Shown here: positions 7,619 to 15,565 of the stretch, in pieces
Numbering within the stretch: the stretch's first letter is position 1
Layout of the letters: every line of letters begins with the position of its first letter
Assembly (NCBI GenBank): GCA_020430865.1
Contig: JAGQIY010000990.1
Span: 1-46,566 of the forward strand
DNA length: 46,566 bases
From: Myxococcales bacterium
Lineage (GTDB): Bacteria; Myxococcota; Polyangia; Polyangiales; Polyangiaceae
Direction: 5' to 3'
Translations under genes and position numbers: made by a program
Notes under the pieces: generated by a model
Databases searched by the model: none
Seen by the model: the letters and a program-made list of their open reading frames with translations, nothing else
What the model was told of the DNA's origin: nothing

Positions 7619-9106
7619 TCAGTTGGCAGCCCAGTCGACCCAGGGGGCGGACATCCAGTTGTCCGTGTCGAAAGCACCCTGGTAGGTGGCCGCGGTGTCG
7701 AAGTCGGTCGCCGTACCGGCGGCACCGGTGGTGGGCGGGGTGCCACCCGCAATCGCCGTCGCCGGGACCGGGTTGGGCGCCACGCCAGCGCTACCGCACA
7801 TGATGCCGGCGTCCGCAACGGAGTTGCCGGTACCACCGTTGAACCACGCGCGCTCGTCGAAGCCGTTGTCGTTGTCGGCGCCGCCGGTCTCCTCGTAGGC
7901 GATGTCCTCGGTCACGCCCTTGACCGTGGTGTTGGTGACCTTGACCTTGGGTGCGGTCGTGGTGCCAGCGTCATCACGAACGTCGAAGCTCGCCTCGAAG
8001 CCGGTCATGATCATGTTGCTGTAGTCACCTTCGAGGCCCTCACGGAACACGGCGCCGTACTGCGGGTTCGCCGGGTCGGTGCCGAGGCCGCAGAGGGTCA
8101 CGTTCGACGCGGTGACCTGAGACACGGGGGTCGCGCCACCCTTGTCGCTGTCACACTCCCAGCCGTTCGGGTCGTCGCTGATGGGCGCGATCTGGCGGCC
8201 GAAGAGGAACTGCACCGAGCCCTGGTAGCCCTGGTCCATGTCGAACATGTCGTCGCCTGCGTTGTTGCACACCAGGTGATGTGCGTTCACGGTCCCACCG
8301 AACCACTCGAAGCAGTCGTCGAGGGTGTTGCTGATCATGACGTGATGCAGCGTGGTGCCGCGACCGACCGACCCGAGGGTCAGGCCGTTGATCTCGTTGT
8401 CGGCGCTGAGCTCGACGCCCGAGAACTCGATGCGCACGTAGGTGAACACACCGCTGTTGTCGTCAGGCTCGTTGCCGCCGTAGAGGCCTTCACCCGCGTT
8501 CAGACCCTCGATGCTGGGGAGGGTGGAACCGCTGACCTTGAAGTTGGGGGCCTTGCCGAGGATGATCACGCCACCCCAGTCACCGGGCGCACGGCTTCCC
8601 TCGGGAAGCGCGCTGGTGAAGAGGATCGGGTCGCTCTCGGTGCCTTCGGCCATGATCTTGCCACCCTGCTGGATGACGAGGGTGCCGAGCGAACCGCCGT
8701 CACCTTCGATGCGGGTGCAGGGCTCGATTGCCAGCGTGGCGCCGTCGCCCACGTTGATGATGCCCTTCAGGTCCCAGACCTTATCGCTGGTCAGGGTCAC
8801 GGTCTGGCCCGCTGCGGGAGCCGTCACGTCGGCGTGCTCGAGGCCAGCGCCGCTCAGGTCGCAGGTGTTGCCGCCGCTGCCACCGCTACCGCCGTTACCG
8901 GCGCTGCCGCCCATGGCGCCGCTGCCGCCGGTCGCGCCGTTGCCGCCGGTCGCGCCATTGCCGCCGGTCGCGCCGTTGCCGCCGGTCGCGCCACTGGCAC
9001 CGCTTCCGCCGCTTCCGCTCGGGGTGTCGTCGTCACTGCCGCACGCCGTGATTGCAAAGGGAAGCAGCGCGATCGTGGACGCTAAGGCTAGATGGGAAAT
9101 TCGCAT
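7619..9106 (-). CDS. Surface lipoprotein with Gly/Asn repeat linker and right-handed beta-helix-like domain
   Basis: A 495-residue exported protein. AAGGAGG lies about 10 nt before the ATG at 9106. The signal peptide ends in a lipobox, ITAC, followed by an acidic GSDDD. Residues about 30-75 are a flexible linker containing four copies of GATGGN/S encoded by an 18-bp tandem repeat. The rest (from about residue 78) shows repetitive features of a beta-helix: LVIQQGGKIMAEGT, DPILFTSALPEG, GDWGGVIILGKAP, YGGNEPDDNSG, YVRIEFSG, EINGLTLGSVGRGTTLHHV and FEWFGGTVNAHHLVCNNAGDDMFD. From memory, proteins with this pattern occur in Bacteroidetes and Proteobacteria near TonB-dependent receptors. Candidate Pho boxes at 9171-9186 and 9210-9225 suggest co-regulation with the tonB operon. 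A surface-exposed partner of the receptor is my inference. Confidence 0.7.
   Translation of the reverse strand: MRISHLALASTIALLPFAITACGSDDDTPSGSGGSGASGATGGNGATGGNGATGGNGATGGSGAMGGSAGNGGSGGSGGNTCDLSGAGLEHADVTAPAAGQTVTLTSDKVWDLKGIINVGDGATLAIEPCTRIEGDGGSLGTLVIQQGGKIMAEGTESDPILFTSALPEGSRAPGDWGGVIILGKAPNFKVSGSTLPSIEGLNAGEGLYGGNEPDDNSGVFTYVRIEFSGVELSADNEINGLTLGSVGRGTTLHHVMISNTLDDCFEWFGGTVNAHHLVCNNAGDDMFDMDQGYQGSVQFLFGRQIAPISDDPNGWECDSDKGGATPVSQVTASNVTLCGLGTDPANPQYGAVFREGLEGDYSNMIMTGFEASFDVRDDAGTTTAPKVKVTNTTVKGVTEDIAYEETGGADNDNGFDERAWFNGGTGNSVADAGIMCGSAGVAPNPVPATAIAGGTPPTTGAAGTATDFDTAATYQGAFDTDNWMSAPWVDWAAN
8924..8995 (-). repeat. Four tandem 18-bp repeats encoding a Gly-rich linker
   Basis: The unit, read on the plus strand as GCCGCCGGTCGCGCCGTT, occurs four times without gaps (8924, 8942, 8960, 8978) with single-base variation. 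It encodes the six-residue GATGGN linker of the beta-helix lipoprotein and could change length by slippage. Confidence 0.9.
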
Positions 9107-9170
9107 GATAGAAGTCCTCCTTGGGTGGGCGGAGAGTGCCTATGCGTCGTGACCCCGAGATAAAGCCTGG

Positions 9171-9186
9171 GTGACGATTCCGTGGC
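9171..9186 (-). promoter_or_regulatory. Candidate PhoB operator (proximal) of the beta-helix lipoprotein gene
   Basis: Read leftward: GCCAC-GGAATC-GTCAC, units 11 bp apart, nearly identical to the element before tonB (GCCAC-GGAGCC-GTCAC). It lies 64 nt before the ATG at 9106, leaving room for a leader with its own ribosome binding site. A TTTATC sequence follows as a possible -10. Confidence 0.45.
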
Positions 9187-9209
9187 GCTGCGTGAGTACG
9201 TCTCACTTG

Positions 9210-9225
9210 GTAACGGCTGCGTAAC
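9210..9225 (-). promoter_or_regulatory. Candidate distal Pho-box-like repeat
   Basis: Read leftward: GTTAC-GCAGCC-GTTAC, two identical half-sites 11 bp apart, about 103 nt before the lipoprotein start and upstream of the proximal element. Confidence 0.4.
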
Positions 9226-9448
9226 GACCCTGCAGCGGGGCGCTGTCGAAACGGAACGGCGTTCGAGTTCGAGTCGTGAGTGGCGCCAATAGCGGCGCCA
9301 AAGAGCTGGTTTTTGTCGCGATTTCTAGCCCGCTTCTCGCACGGCGCTCAGGCACAGACAGGCGTTTGGGGGTGAGGGGAACGATTCAACGCGCCATCGC
9401 GCCGTCCTTCTCACCTTCGAATTCGCCCGAGCCCGCCGAACTGTAGAC

Positions 9449-9665
9449 TATAAATCCGCAAGGAAAAATTTGTCCCGACCGTTGCAGGCATTGTCGTCGT
9501 GATTCTTTCTCCGATTCGGCGTCCTGGGCGTCAAAGTCCTGACTCGACTTGCACGTGAACTGGCAGAGGTCCGTGCAGCCGTCGGCGTTGTCGCGGTCGC
9601 GCCCATCGTCGCGCCCATCGTCGCGTTTTTCGTTTCCACGCGGATCGGTACAGGAGTCCCCGCGC
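9449..9665 (-). pseudogene. Relic of a myxobacterial Cys-rich (DGC) repeat protein
   Basis: Read leftward, one frame gives CTDPRGNEKRDDGRDDGRDRDN followed by ADGCTDLCQFTCKSSQD, which resembles the Myxococcus Cys-rich repeat (pattern E-C-D-D-G-N ... D-G-C-T-x-x-C). Several expected Cys residues are missing. Just beyond this the resemblance continues in another frame (DDNACNGRD), as if a frameshift had occurred. No start codon with a ribosome binding site or signal peptide precedes it. A 12-bp unit (GCGCCCATCGTC) is duplicated within it. A decayed gene fragment is the simplest reading; a real small gene is not excluded. Confidence 0.35.
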
Positions 9666-9871
9666 CGACTCACGACGCAGCGGAGGAGGCTAGCACTCGG
9701 GGAAAGCCTTCGACAGGCTCGGGTAGGCGCAAACGGCCGGTCGCGAGACGCGCTCGGCCCAGCGCGCGTGTGGGACCCACGGCGAAAGTCCGCCAAATCA
9801 AGGCTTTGCTAGCACGCTCTTATCGGTTCGCCGTGGCTCGGATATGCTCATCGGTCTACCGAGGAGCTCCC

Positions 9872-10423
9872 ATGAAGACTACGACGCTATCGCTCTCCAT
9901 CCTGGTTCTGGCCCTGTTGGCCTGCAAAGAAGAGAAGAAGGAAGAGCCGGCGCCTACTGCGACCGCGGCGGCGCCCGCGGCTACTCCCACGGAAACAGCT
10001 GCGCCCGCAGCCACCGCAGAAGAAGAGAAGAAGGATGAGAGTCCGATCCCGGACATCCCCGATGGCCGCTCGAAGCCCCCAACGGTGGCCGAGTGGAAAG
10101 CGGCGACGAACATCAACACTCAGGAGGTCAACTCGCAGCCCGACAAGTGCTTCATGCGGATCGTTCGCGAGTGGCTGAAGGTCAACTGCGAAGGCGACGT
10201 CCAGGGCTTCACCGGCATGGAGAACTTCGGCAACGAGATGGCGGACTACTTCCAGTCGGTGAAGCCCGGCAAGGTGGCCGACTTCGTGGTGCGCTTGCGC
10301 AAGGGGAAGACGCTGAAGCTACGCATTCAACGCGGTAAGGAGGGCGAGGCGGTGCTCTTCGTCAACTGGCCAGTTGGCGAAGCGAAGCCGACGATCGTCG
10401 CTCTCGGACGCGGAGCGAAGTAG
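9872..10423 (+). CDS. Small lipoprotein with Ala/Pro/Glu/Lys linker
   Basis: Family not recognised. The ATG at 9872 is chosen because GAGGAG lies upstream and it opens a clean lipoprotein signal peptide (MKTTTLSLSILVLALLACKE, lipobox LLAC). About 60 residues of low-complexity linker (Glu/Lys, then Ala/Pro/Thr) follow, then a compact domain of about 110 residues with two Cys residues (DKCFMRIV and LKVNCEGD) that may form a disulfide, and a C-terminal beta-rich part (KTLKLRIQRG, AVLFVNWPVG, KPTIVALGRG). Total length is 183 residues. It is convergent with the TonB receptor gene, separated by nested hairpins. No function can be assigned. Confidence 0.75.
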   Translation: MKTTTLSLSILVLALLACKEEKKEEPAPTATAAAPAATPTETAAPAATAEEEKKDESPIPDIPDGRSKPPTVAEWKAATNINTQEVNSQPDKCFMRIVREWLKVNCEGDVQGFTGMENFGNEMADYFQSVKPGKVADFVVRLRKGKTLKLRIQRGKEGEAVLFVNWPVGEAKPTIVALGRGAK

Positions 10424-10434
10424 ACAAAGCGCGG

Positions 10435-10491
10435 GCGGGGCGGCCGTCGAACCGGCGGGGTGTATCTCCACACCCCACGGAGGCGCCCCGC
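10435..10491. terminator. Nested hairpins between convergent genes, likely bidirectional terminator
   Basis: An outer 8-bp stem (GCGGGGCG at 10435-10442 with CGCCCCGC at 10484-10491) encloses an inner hairpin (GGGGTGT at 10457-10463 with ACACCCC at 10470-10476). The structure lies between the stops of the small lipoprotein and the TonB receptor. There is no clear U-tract. Confidence 0.5.
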
Positions 10492-10540
10492 TCTCGAACC
10501 CTTGACCTGTGACCTCCTGCGTGAGCGATTCCGTAAGGAA

Positions 10541-13500
10541 TCAGTAGGTGTAGCCGGCGCCGATCGAGAAGTCCATGCCCTTGGTGTACTCGTCCATGAC
10601 GTTGTCGCCGGTGTCGTCCTCGCCCTGGGTTCGCGTGAAGGGCGAGTTGAGCAGGTTGGCCGCCGAGAACTTCAGCTCGAAGTGCTTGCCAAACTCCTTC
10701 GCGATCACGAAGTCCAGTTGATGACGCGGCTGTTGATAGATGTCTGGCAGCCCTTCGAAGCCAACCGCCACGATCTGCTTGGCCACGACGTTGTAGAGCA
10801 GGCGAGCCTTGATGCCCGTGCTCTCGCTCGAATAGTCCAGCGCGGCGTTGATGGTGAACGGCGGCTGATTCGAGAGCGGCCGCTCTCGCGAGGTACTGAA
10901 GTCGGCGTCGCCAGCCAGCTCCACCTGTGAGATTCCGATGGTCGCGTTCGCGACGGCGCTGAACTCCGACAGCGACTTGCTGATGAAGCCCAGGCCCTTG
11001 CGACCTTCGATCTCGAATCCTACGAGCTTCGCGCTGGCCGAGTTCTGATACGTGTAGAGCCCATCGTCACCGGTCGACTGAACCGTCTGCTCGATTGGGT
11101 CCTTGAAGTACTTGTAGAACACGCTCGCGGCGACGATCTCTTCGAGGGTCGGATACCACTCGAAGCGTGCGTCGAGGTTCGTGATCTTCGTCAGCGTGAG
11201 ATCCGGGTTTCCCGCCTCGGAGTAGCCACCAAAATAGTTCGTGAACGTGAACGGCGCGAGCTCGCGGAGCTGCGGGCGCGCCAACGTTCGCGTCGCCGAG
11301 AAGCGGACCTTCGTCTTCTTGGAGGTGTCGAACACGAGCCCGAGCGAAGGCAACATGTCGGTGCTCTTCAGGTTCACCTCGACCGCTCGATCGTCTGGCG
11401 AGAAGGGATCGAACGAGCTGATGTTCTGGCGCGTCACCTCGATGCGCTCGCCGACGATGACTCGGAACCAGTCGGTGATCGCCGTGTCGCTCATCACGTA
11501 GACGGCGTAGATGTCGAGGCCCGCGGTGTAAGCGTCATTGTCGAACGTCGTCTCGTCGAGCTGGATCACGTCACCGATGTTGTCCTGTGTGAAGAGCTTG
11601 TCGGCGCAGTCGAGACGCCAGCTCTCACACACGAAGGAGTCATCCGGCGAACCAGGTCGACGCCGGAATGCGAAGCGGCGGGAGTCGAACTCACGGTCCC
11701 GGGTGCTGACGAGGCCGCCGAACTTCACCTTCGCCGACTCCTGATCCTCGCTCAGTGGCTGGGTGTAGTCGACTCCCGCGCCGATCGAGGTCTCTGCCTG
11801 ATCGGCATAGAAATGTGAACCGCTCTCGGAACCGTCGATGTACACGACGGAGCCATCAGGCTGGCCGCGGTAGACGGTATCGCGCGTGTCCGGTTCCTCG
11901 CGGAATGCCTTTGCGAGGGACACGTTCCACTCGAGGAGGCCTCTGTTTGCGTCCTCGAAGGTGTGTTCCCCTTGCAGCTGGCCAAAGTTCAGCACTCGGC
12001 TGATGAACTGCAAGCGGGTGCCGTGAAGCACCGCCTGCCGCGTTTCGTAGAAGCCTTCGAGGATGCGCGCCGTGTCATCGGAGCTCTGGCTGCGCAGACC
12101 GGTCAGCGTGATCTTGTGGTTTCGGCTGAGCTGGTAGGTGAGGGTGCCAAAGGCGCCCCAGCGCACCTTCTCTTTGCCGCTCTGCTCATGCAGGTCCGCG
12201 AGCAAATCGAGCCGCTCTTCGGTGTCGTTGTAGTCGAACTTGCGGCGGATGCGGTCGTTGATCACCTCCCAAGAGCGGGAGTAGTTCAGCGAGCCGACGA
12301 GGCCGAGCTTCTGCTCCCCGCCGAGGTCCCACGTCTTGCCGACCACCACCGACCCGCTATGGCTCGGGAGCGTGAACTTCTCCTGAGGGGTCATGAACGA
12401 GTTGATCTTGCGGCCGTTCGCCGTCAGCTCGTCCTGGGTGATGAACTCACCGTCCGGTTTCCGCGTGGTACGAGACAGCTTGTAGTCGGGGATGTCCGGG
12501 AGTTGGCGAGTGCCGCCGTCGAAGCCGAGCCAGTCCGTGTTGCTGCCGCGATAGCCGAGGCGGTCCTGGAAAGTCGCCTGGGTGTTGAAGCCGACGCCCA
12601 GAGACGCCTTGAACAGGAACTCCTCCGGCAGATCGCGGGTCTTGATTCGTACGGAGCCGCCGGCGAAGTCGCCGGGCTTGTCCGGCGTGAACGTCTTGGC
12701 GATGGTCAAGCTCTCGAGCACGACGCTTGGAAACAGGTCGAGCGGGACCGCCTGCCGATCTGGCTCCGGGCTCGGTAGCGGTGCGCCGTTTAGCTGGGCG
12801 TTGGCGTAGCGGTCGCCGAGGCCGCGGACGTAGACGAAGCGACCGTCGACGATCGTCGCCCCAACAACGCGCTGTGCGGCCTGCGCCGCGTCCTTGTCCG
12901 GGGTCTTGGAGATCTCCCCGCGCCCGACGCTGTCGCCCATCGCCGCGGAGCGCTGGCGCGTGAGGGTCAAGCCGGCGAGGCCCGAGGTGTCGGCCTTGGT
13001 CTCGACAACGAAGGTCTCTACGGCTTTCTCGTCGGGACGTAGCTTGATGTCGAGCTTCGCGATCTTGCCGTCGGCGATGATGATGTTGTCGAGTCGCTGC
13101 GTGTAGTGGGCGTCGTAGGCGATGCGCAGGGTGTACGTGCCTGGTGGTAGTTCCAGGCGGAACTGACCGTTGACGTCGGTGAAGACCTCGATGTTCTTGC
13201 CCACGACCTCGATCTGGGCCTCGACCAGCGGCTCCTCGTACTTGGTGTCGCGCACGGTGCCGGTCAGGGCGCCCTTGCCGGCCTTGGGCTTCTCGGTGAG
13301 ATCGGTCTCGCCCATCTCCTCTTCGCTATACTCCTCGAGGTCGTAGCCGCCGTCCTCGGCTGGTGTGTCTGATGGCTTGTCTTCGGGCTTCTTGTCCTCC
13401 GCGGGGGGCGCGTCTTCGGGGGGCGCGTCTTCGGGGGGCGCGTCTTCGTCGTCGGTGGGGACGATGGTCTCGCCTTCCTCCTCGCCCGGGTCGTCCGCTG

Positions 13501-13579
13501 GTTGAGCGAAGGCGTGCTGACTCATCATCAGCGGAGCGAGCAGCGTCAAGATTGGGAGGAAGCGGAAGCGGGACCTCAT
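10541..13579 (-). CDS. TonB-dependent outer-membrane receptor with N-terminal carboxypeptidase-regulatory-like domain
   Basis: A 1012-residue outer-membrane transporter that takes up a ligand using TonB energy. The ATG at 13579 is chosen because it opens a signal peptide (MRSRFRFLPILTLLAPLMMS, cleavage near AFAQ) and follows GAGAGG; the frame is open further upstream. Domain order: signal peptide; acidic Pro/Glu/Asp linker with repeated APPED units; a beta-sandwich (about residues 110-190, GALTGTVRDTKYEEPLVEAQ ... LPPGTYTLRI); a TonB box (ETFVVETK); the plug (VVGATIVDGRFVYVRGLGDRY, then LNGAPLPSPEPDRQAVPLDL); and a long barrel ending in the aromatic Tyr of IGAGYTY. It lies downstream of exbD2 with a 336-bp gap, so it probably has its own promoter. 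Neighbouring phoB/phoR suggest a phosphorus-containing ligand; that is inference. Confidence 0.9.
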   Translation of the reverse strand: MRSRFRFLPILTLLAPLMMSQHAFAQPADDPGEEEGETIVPTDDEDAPPEDAPPEDAPPAEDKKPEDKPSDTPAEDGGYDLEEYSEEEMGETDLTEKPKAGKGALTGTVRDTKYEEPLVEAQIEVVGKNIEVFTDVNGQFRLELPPGTYTLRIAYDAHYTQRLDNIIIADGKIAKLDIKLRPDEKAVETFVVETKADTSGLAGLTLTRQRSAAMGDSVGRGEISKTPDKDAAQAAQRVVGATIVDGRFVYVRGLGDRYANAQLNGAPLPSPEPDRQAVPLDLFPSVVLESLTIAKTFTPDKPGDFAGGSVRIKTRDLPEEFLFKASLGVGFNTQATFQDRLGYRGSNTDWLGFDGGTRQLPDIPDYKLSRTTRKPDGEFITQDELTANGRKINSFMTPQEKFTLPSHSGSVVVGKTWDLGGEQKLGLVGSLNYSRSWEVINDRIRRKFDYNDTEERLDLLADLHEQSGKEKVRWGAFGTLTYQLSRNHKITLTGLRSQSSDDTARILEGFYETRQAVLHGTRLQFISRVLNFGQLQGEHTFEDANRGLLEWNVSLAKAFREEPDTRDTVYRGQPDGSVVYIDGSESGSHFYADQAETSIGAGVDYTQPLSEDQESAKVKFGGLVSTRDREFDSRRFAFRRRPGSPDDSFVCESWRLDCADKLFTQDNIGDVIQLDETTFDNDAYTAGLDIYAVYVMSDTAITDWFRVIVGERIEVTRQNISSFDPFSPDDRAVEVNLKSTDMLPSLGLVFDTSKKTKVRFSATRTLARPQLRELAPFTFTNYFGGYSEAGNPDLTLTKITNLDARFEWYPTLEEIVAASVFYKYFKDPIEQTVQSTGDDGLYTYQNSASAKLVGFEIEGRKGLGFISKSLSEFSAVANATIGISQVELAGDADFSTSRERPLSNQPPFTINAALDYSSESTGIKARLLYNVVAKQIVAVGFEGLPDIYQQPRHQLDFVIAKEFGKHFELKFSAANLLNSPFTRTQGEDDTGDNVMDEYTKGMDFSIGAGYTY
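13404..13448 (-). repeat. Three tandem 15-bp repeats in the receptor's acidic linker
   Basis: The unit read on the plus strand as GGGGGCGCGTCTTCG is repeated three times and encodes APPED units near the N-terminus of the mature TonB receptor. Boundaries are approximate by a few bases. Confidence 0.75.
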
Positions 13580-13915
13580 TGAAACCTCTCGAGGAGCCGC
13601 GCCATGGACGCAGCTCGGCGTCGTACGGACACCGAGCGATCGGTGCCGGCAGTGCTGGGTTGTTGCCAGCGCACCTGCGCGGGTGCGCCTTCCTGGTTCA
13701 CGCACCTTGAGGGCGCGTTCGAGTTGGTGGGGCCGCGAGGACGGCGGGCTCTGGAGGAGCCCTGGTGTGGCCGTTTCGCCGGCGGGAAGATAGAGGATTA
13801 AGGAGCGCCCGGGGGGAGTTGGTCGAAAGCGCTACAAGCTCGTTACCTCGCCGTAACACTACCGCGGAGCGTCGCTCGTGTATTTCCTTGGGGATATTGC
13901 CAGTGGGGATCGACG
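13580..13915. other. Gap between exbD2 and the TonB receptor gene
   Basis: About 336 bp with no gene seen. It should hold the receptor's promoter and 5' leader. The only regular structure is the three-unit 11-bp repeat at 13831-13857. Confidence 0.6.
13831..13857. promoter_or_regulatory. Weak Pho-box-like 11-bp repeat upstream of the TonB receptor
   Basis: On the plus strand GCTAC (13831), GTTAC (13842) and GTAAC (13853) recur every 11 bp. The first two fit the half-site of the other boxes but point away from the receptor gene, and the last two form an inverted pair (GTTAC-N6-GTAAC). It lies about 250 nt from the receptor start. Binding by PhoB is uncertain. Confidence 0.3.
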
Positions 13916-14347
13916 CTATTCGGCCACCTTGTCGGTCAACATGGCGATCGACCGCGCCCCGCCGCGGCGAGCCAGGTCCATCACCTCGACGGCCTCGGCG
14001 TAGCTCGCGCCATCGTGTGCATCGAAGTACAGCACCTTGCTCTTGCGTGATGCCATCATGCGGGGGAGCCGAGTCGGGAGGTCGGTCTTCGGCACGACGG
14101 TCTGGTTCAGCTTCACCACACCCTGAGCGTTGAGGGTGAGCACCAGGGGTGGCTCGGGCTGATTGGCCGGGGGGGGCGTGTCCTCCTTGTCCTTCTTCGG
14201 TAGGTTCAACCAGAAGGTCTTGGTGAGCATCGGGGCCACGACCATGAAGATGATCAGCACGACGAGCGCGACGTCGACCAGGGGCGTGATGTTCACGTTC
14301 GGCGGATTGCCGTGCTTGGATGAACCGGAGGGAGCGGTGAATGCCAT
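13916..14347 (-). CDS. exbD: ExbD/TolR-family proton-channel subunit, second copy
   Basis: A 143-residue inner-membrane protein that, with ExbB, uses the proton gradient to energise TonB. A short cytoplasmic N-terminus leads to NVNITPLVDVALVVLIIFMVV, the single transmembrane helix with the conserved Asp of the family (PLVD). The periplasmic part includes a Pro-rich segment (TPPPANQPEPP), then the fold with QGVVKLNQTVVP and RKSKVLYFDAHDGASYAEAVEVMDLARRGG. It is the last gene of tonB-exbB-exbD-exbD; 21 nt separate it from exbD1. The Lys/Pro-rich periplasmic linker differs from exbD1, so the two are paralogs and may form a mixed dimer. Confidence 0.93.
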   Translation of the reverse strand: MAFTAPSGSSKHGNPPNVNITPLVDVALVVLIIFMVVAPMLTKTFWLNLPKKDKEDTPPPANQPEPPLVLTLNAQGVVKLNQTVVPKTDLPTRLPRMMASRKSKVLYFDAHDGASYAEAVEVMDLARRGGARSIAMLTDKVAE

Positions 14348-14368
14348 GGGTCGCCTCGAGGCTGGAGC

Positions 14369-14794
14369 TCAGCCGTCCTTCTTCTTCTCTTCGACCTTGA
14401 GGCTGACGCCCTTGAAGCCGATCTCTTGAATCACGCCGAGCGTCGTGCGCACGCGCTCGTAAGGGACGTTGACGTCTGTCTTGAGCAGCAGCTGGCGGTC
14501 GGCTTGGGAGGTGTGGATCTGCTTGAGCTCGCGCTTGAGCGTCTCCTTGTCCACCTTCTTCTGCTCGAGCGCCGTGGAGCCATCGCCGGAGAGGGTGATC
14601 TCCACGGCGTTCTCGTCCTTGGGTTTGGGATCCGGCTGCTTGATTTCGGGCAGCCGCACGAGGTCGTTGTTCAACGCAGGAGCCACGACCATGAAGATGA
14701 TGAGCAAGACCAGCACCACGTCGACGAGCGGCGTGATGTTGATGTCCGGCTCAGGCTGCTTTCCGCGCTTCGACGAGCCCAGATTCATGCCCAT
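14369..14794 (-). CDS. exbD: ExbD/TolR-family proton-channel subunit, first copy
   Basis: A 141-residue protein with a single transmembrane helix (DINITPLVDVVLVLLIIFMVV) containing the functional Asp, and a periplasmic domain (NAVEITLSGDGSTALEQKKV ... LLLKTDVNVPYERVRTTLGVIQEIGFKGVSLKVE). The start at 14794 lies inside exbB, giving a 44-bp overlap; GGAG about 9 nt upstream supports it, and a second ATG lies two codons in. Such an overlap suggests translational coupling that fixes the ExbB:ExbD ratio. It ends 21 nt before exbD2. Confidence 0.93.
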   Translation of the reverse strand: MGMNLGSSKRGKQPEPDINITPLVDVVLVLLIIFMVVAPALNNDLVRLPEIKQPDPKPKDENAVEITLSGDGSTALEQKKVDKETLKRELKQIHTSQADRQLLLKTDVNVPYERVRTTLGVIQEIGFKGVSLKVEEKKKDG

Positions 14795-15452
14795 AGCGAT
14801 TCTCCATCTCGTCCAAGAGCTCGCTGGAGGAGTGAGCGAGGGTGAGTTCGATCTGATTCACGCGGCCGGTGAGGTAGTTGAAGAAGAGCACCGCCGGGAT
14901 GGTGATCATCAGACCGAGGGCGGTCTCGAAGAGCGCCTCCGAGATGCCCGTCATGACCGCTGACATGCCCGCGTCTCCGCCCGCTCCGATGGCCTTGAAG
15001 CTCATGATGATGCCGATGACCGTGCCCAGGAGGCCGACGAAGGGCGCGACCGAAGCCACCGAGCTCAGGACGGTGAAGCCCCGTCGCAGCTCGGCGCCAA
15101 TCGTCTCCTTGGTGCGTTCGGCCTCGTTGCGTGCCATTTCCACAGGGGTAAGCCCCTTCTCGGCGCGCTCCAGGCCGCGCTGGTAACGCTGCATCATGGC
15201 GCCGATGGTGCGAGCCAGGGTGGAGGACTTGTGCTTCTCCGTCAGCGAGATGAGCTCGTCGATTCGCCACTCGTCGAGCAGGGCGGCCGCCTTCTGGACG
15301 AAGGTTCGAGACTCGCTGTTGGCCTTCGAGAAGGCGAGGATGCGCTCGACCACCACACCGATGGTGGATACGCCCATCGTGATGAGGATGACGGCGATGG
15401 CCTTGTTCAGGCCACTCATGTGGTGCCAGATTTCAATCGGATCGAGAGTCAT
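14751..15452 (-). CDS. exbB: ExbB/TolQ/MotA-family proton-channel protein
   Basis: A 233-residue inner-membrane protein that forms the pentameric channel around the ExbD helices. Three membrane segments are visible: about residues 16-36 (IAVILITMGVSTIGVVVERI), about 130-155 (FTVLSSVASVAPFVGLLGTVIGIIMSF, the conserved GLLGTVxGI signature) and about 170-195 (ISEALFETALGLMITIPAVLFFNYL). The cytoplasmic loop between the first two is charged, as usual. It follows tonB after a 113-nt gap that holds small palindromes and precedes exbD1 with a 44-bp overlap. Confidence 0.94.
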   Translation of the reverse strand: MTLDPIEIWHHMSGLNKAIAVILITMGVSTIGVVVERILAFSKANSESRTFVQKAAALLDEWRIDELISLTEKHKSSTLARTIGAMMQRYQRGLERAEKGLTPVEMARNEAERTKETIGAELRRGFTVLSSVASVAPFVGLLGTVIGIIMSFKAIGAGGDAGMSAVMTGISEALFETALGLMITIPAVLFFNYLTGRVNQIELTLAHSSSELLDEMENRYGHESGLVEARKAA

Positions 15453-15565
15453 TGGAGTGCTCCGGTTGGCCAGCTCAGGGGTCGAGCTGGGCCCGCTACG
15501 ACGGGCGCAAAGAGTCAGTTTTTTCTATGTGGGAAAGAGGATGCAGGGCGGTCGTGTGCGGGCCG

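Larger units (their letters stand above)
9107..9871. other. Long intergenic region with Pho-box-like repeats, a palindrome and a gene relic
   Basis: About 765 bp between divergent lipoprotein genes. It contains two candidate Pho operators (9171-9225), a palindrome TGGCGCC-AATAGC-GGCGCCA at 9281-9300 followed on the plus strand by a short T-run, a GGGGGTGAGG motif at 9368-9377, and the Cys-rich relic at 9449-9665. No intact gene was found. Confidence 0.6.

Noticed and set aside
8924..8995. Regular short repeats considered as a CRISPR array
   Set aside because: The units are contiguous with no spacers and encode an in-frame Gly-rich linker.
7433..9085. Long plus-strand frame opposite the beta-helix lipoprotein (550 codons)
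   Set aside because: It mirrors the real gene's codon bias, is dominated by Val/Ala/Arg/Gly without any motif or ribosome binding site, and the opposite frame has a lipoprotein signal, a terminator and family features.
9251..9280. TTCGAGTTCGAGTC sequence resembling a tRNA T-loop
   Set aside because: No acceptor, D or anticodon stems can be formed around it.
15453..15565. Palindromes in the tonB-exbB gap considered as a terminator
   Set aside because: The short stems have no T-rich tail in the direction of transcription, and a break would uncouple tonB from its channel genes.
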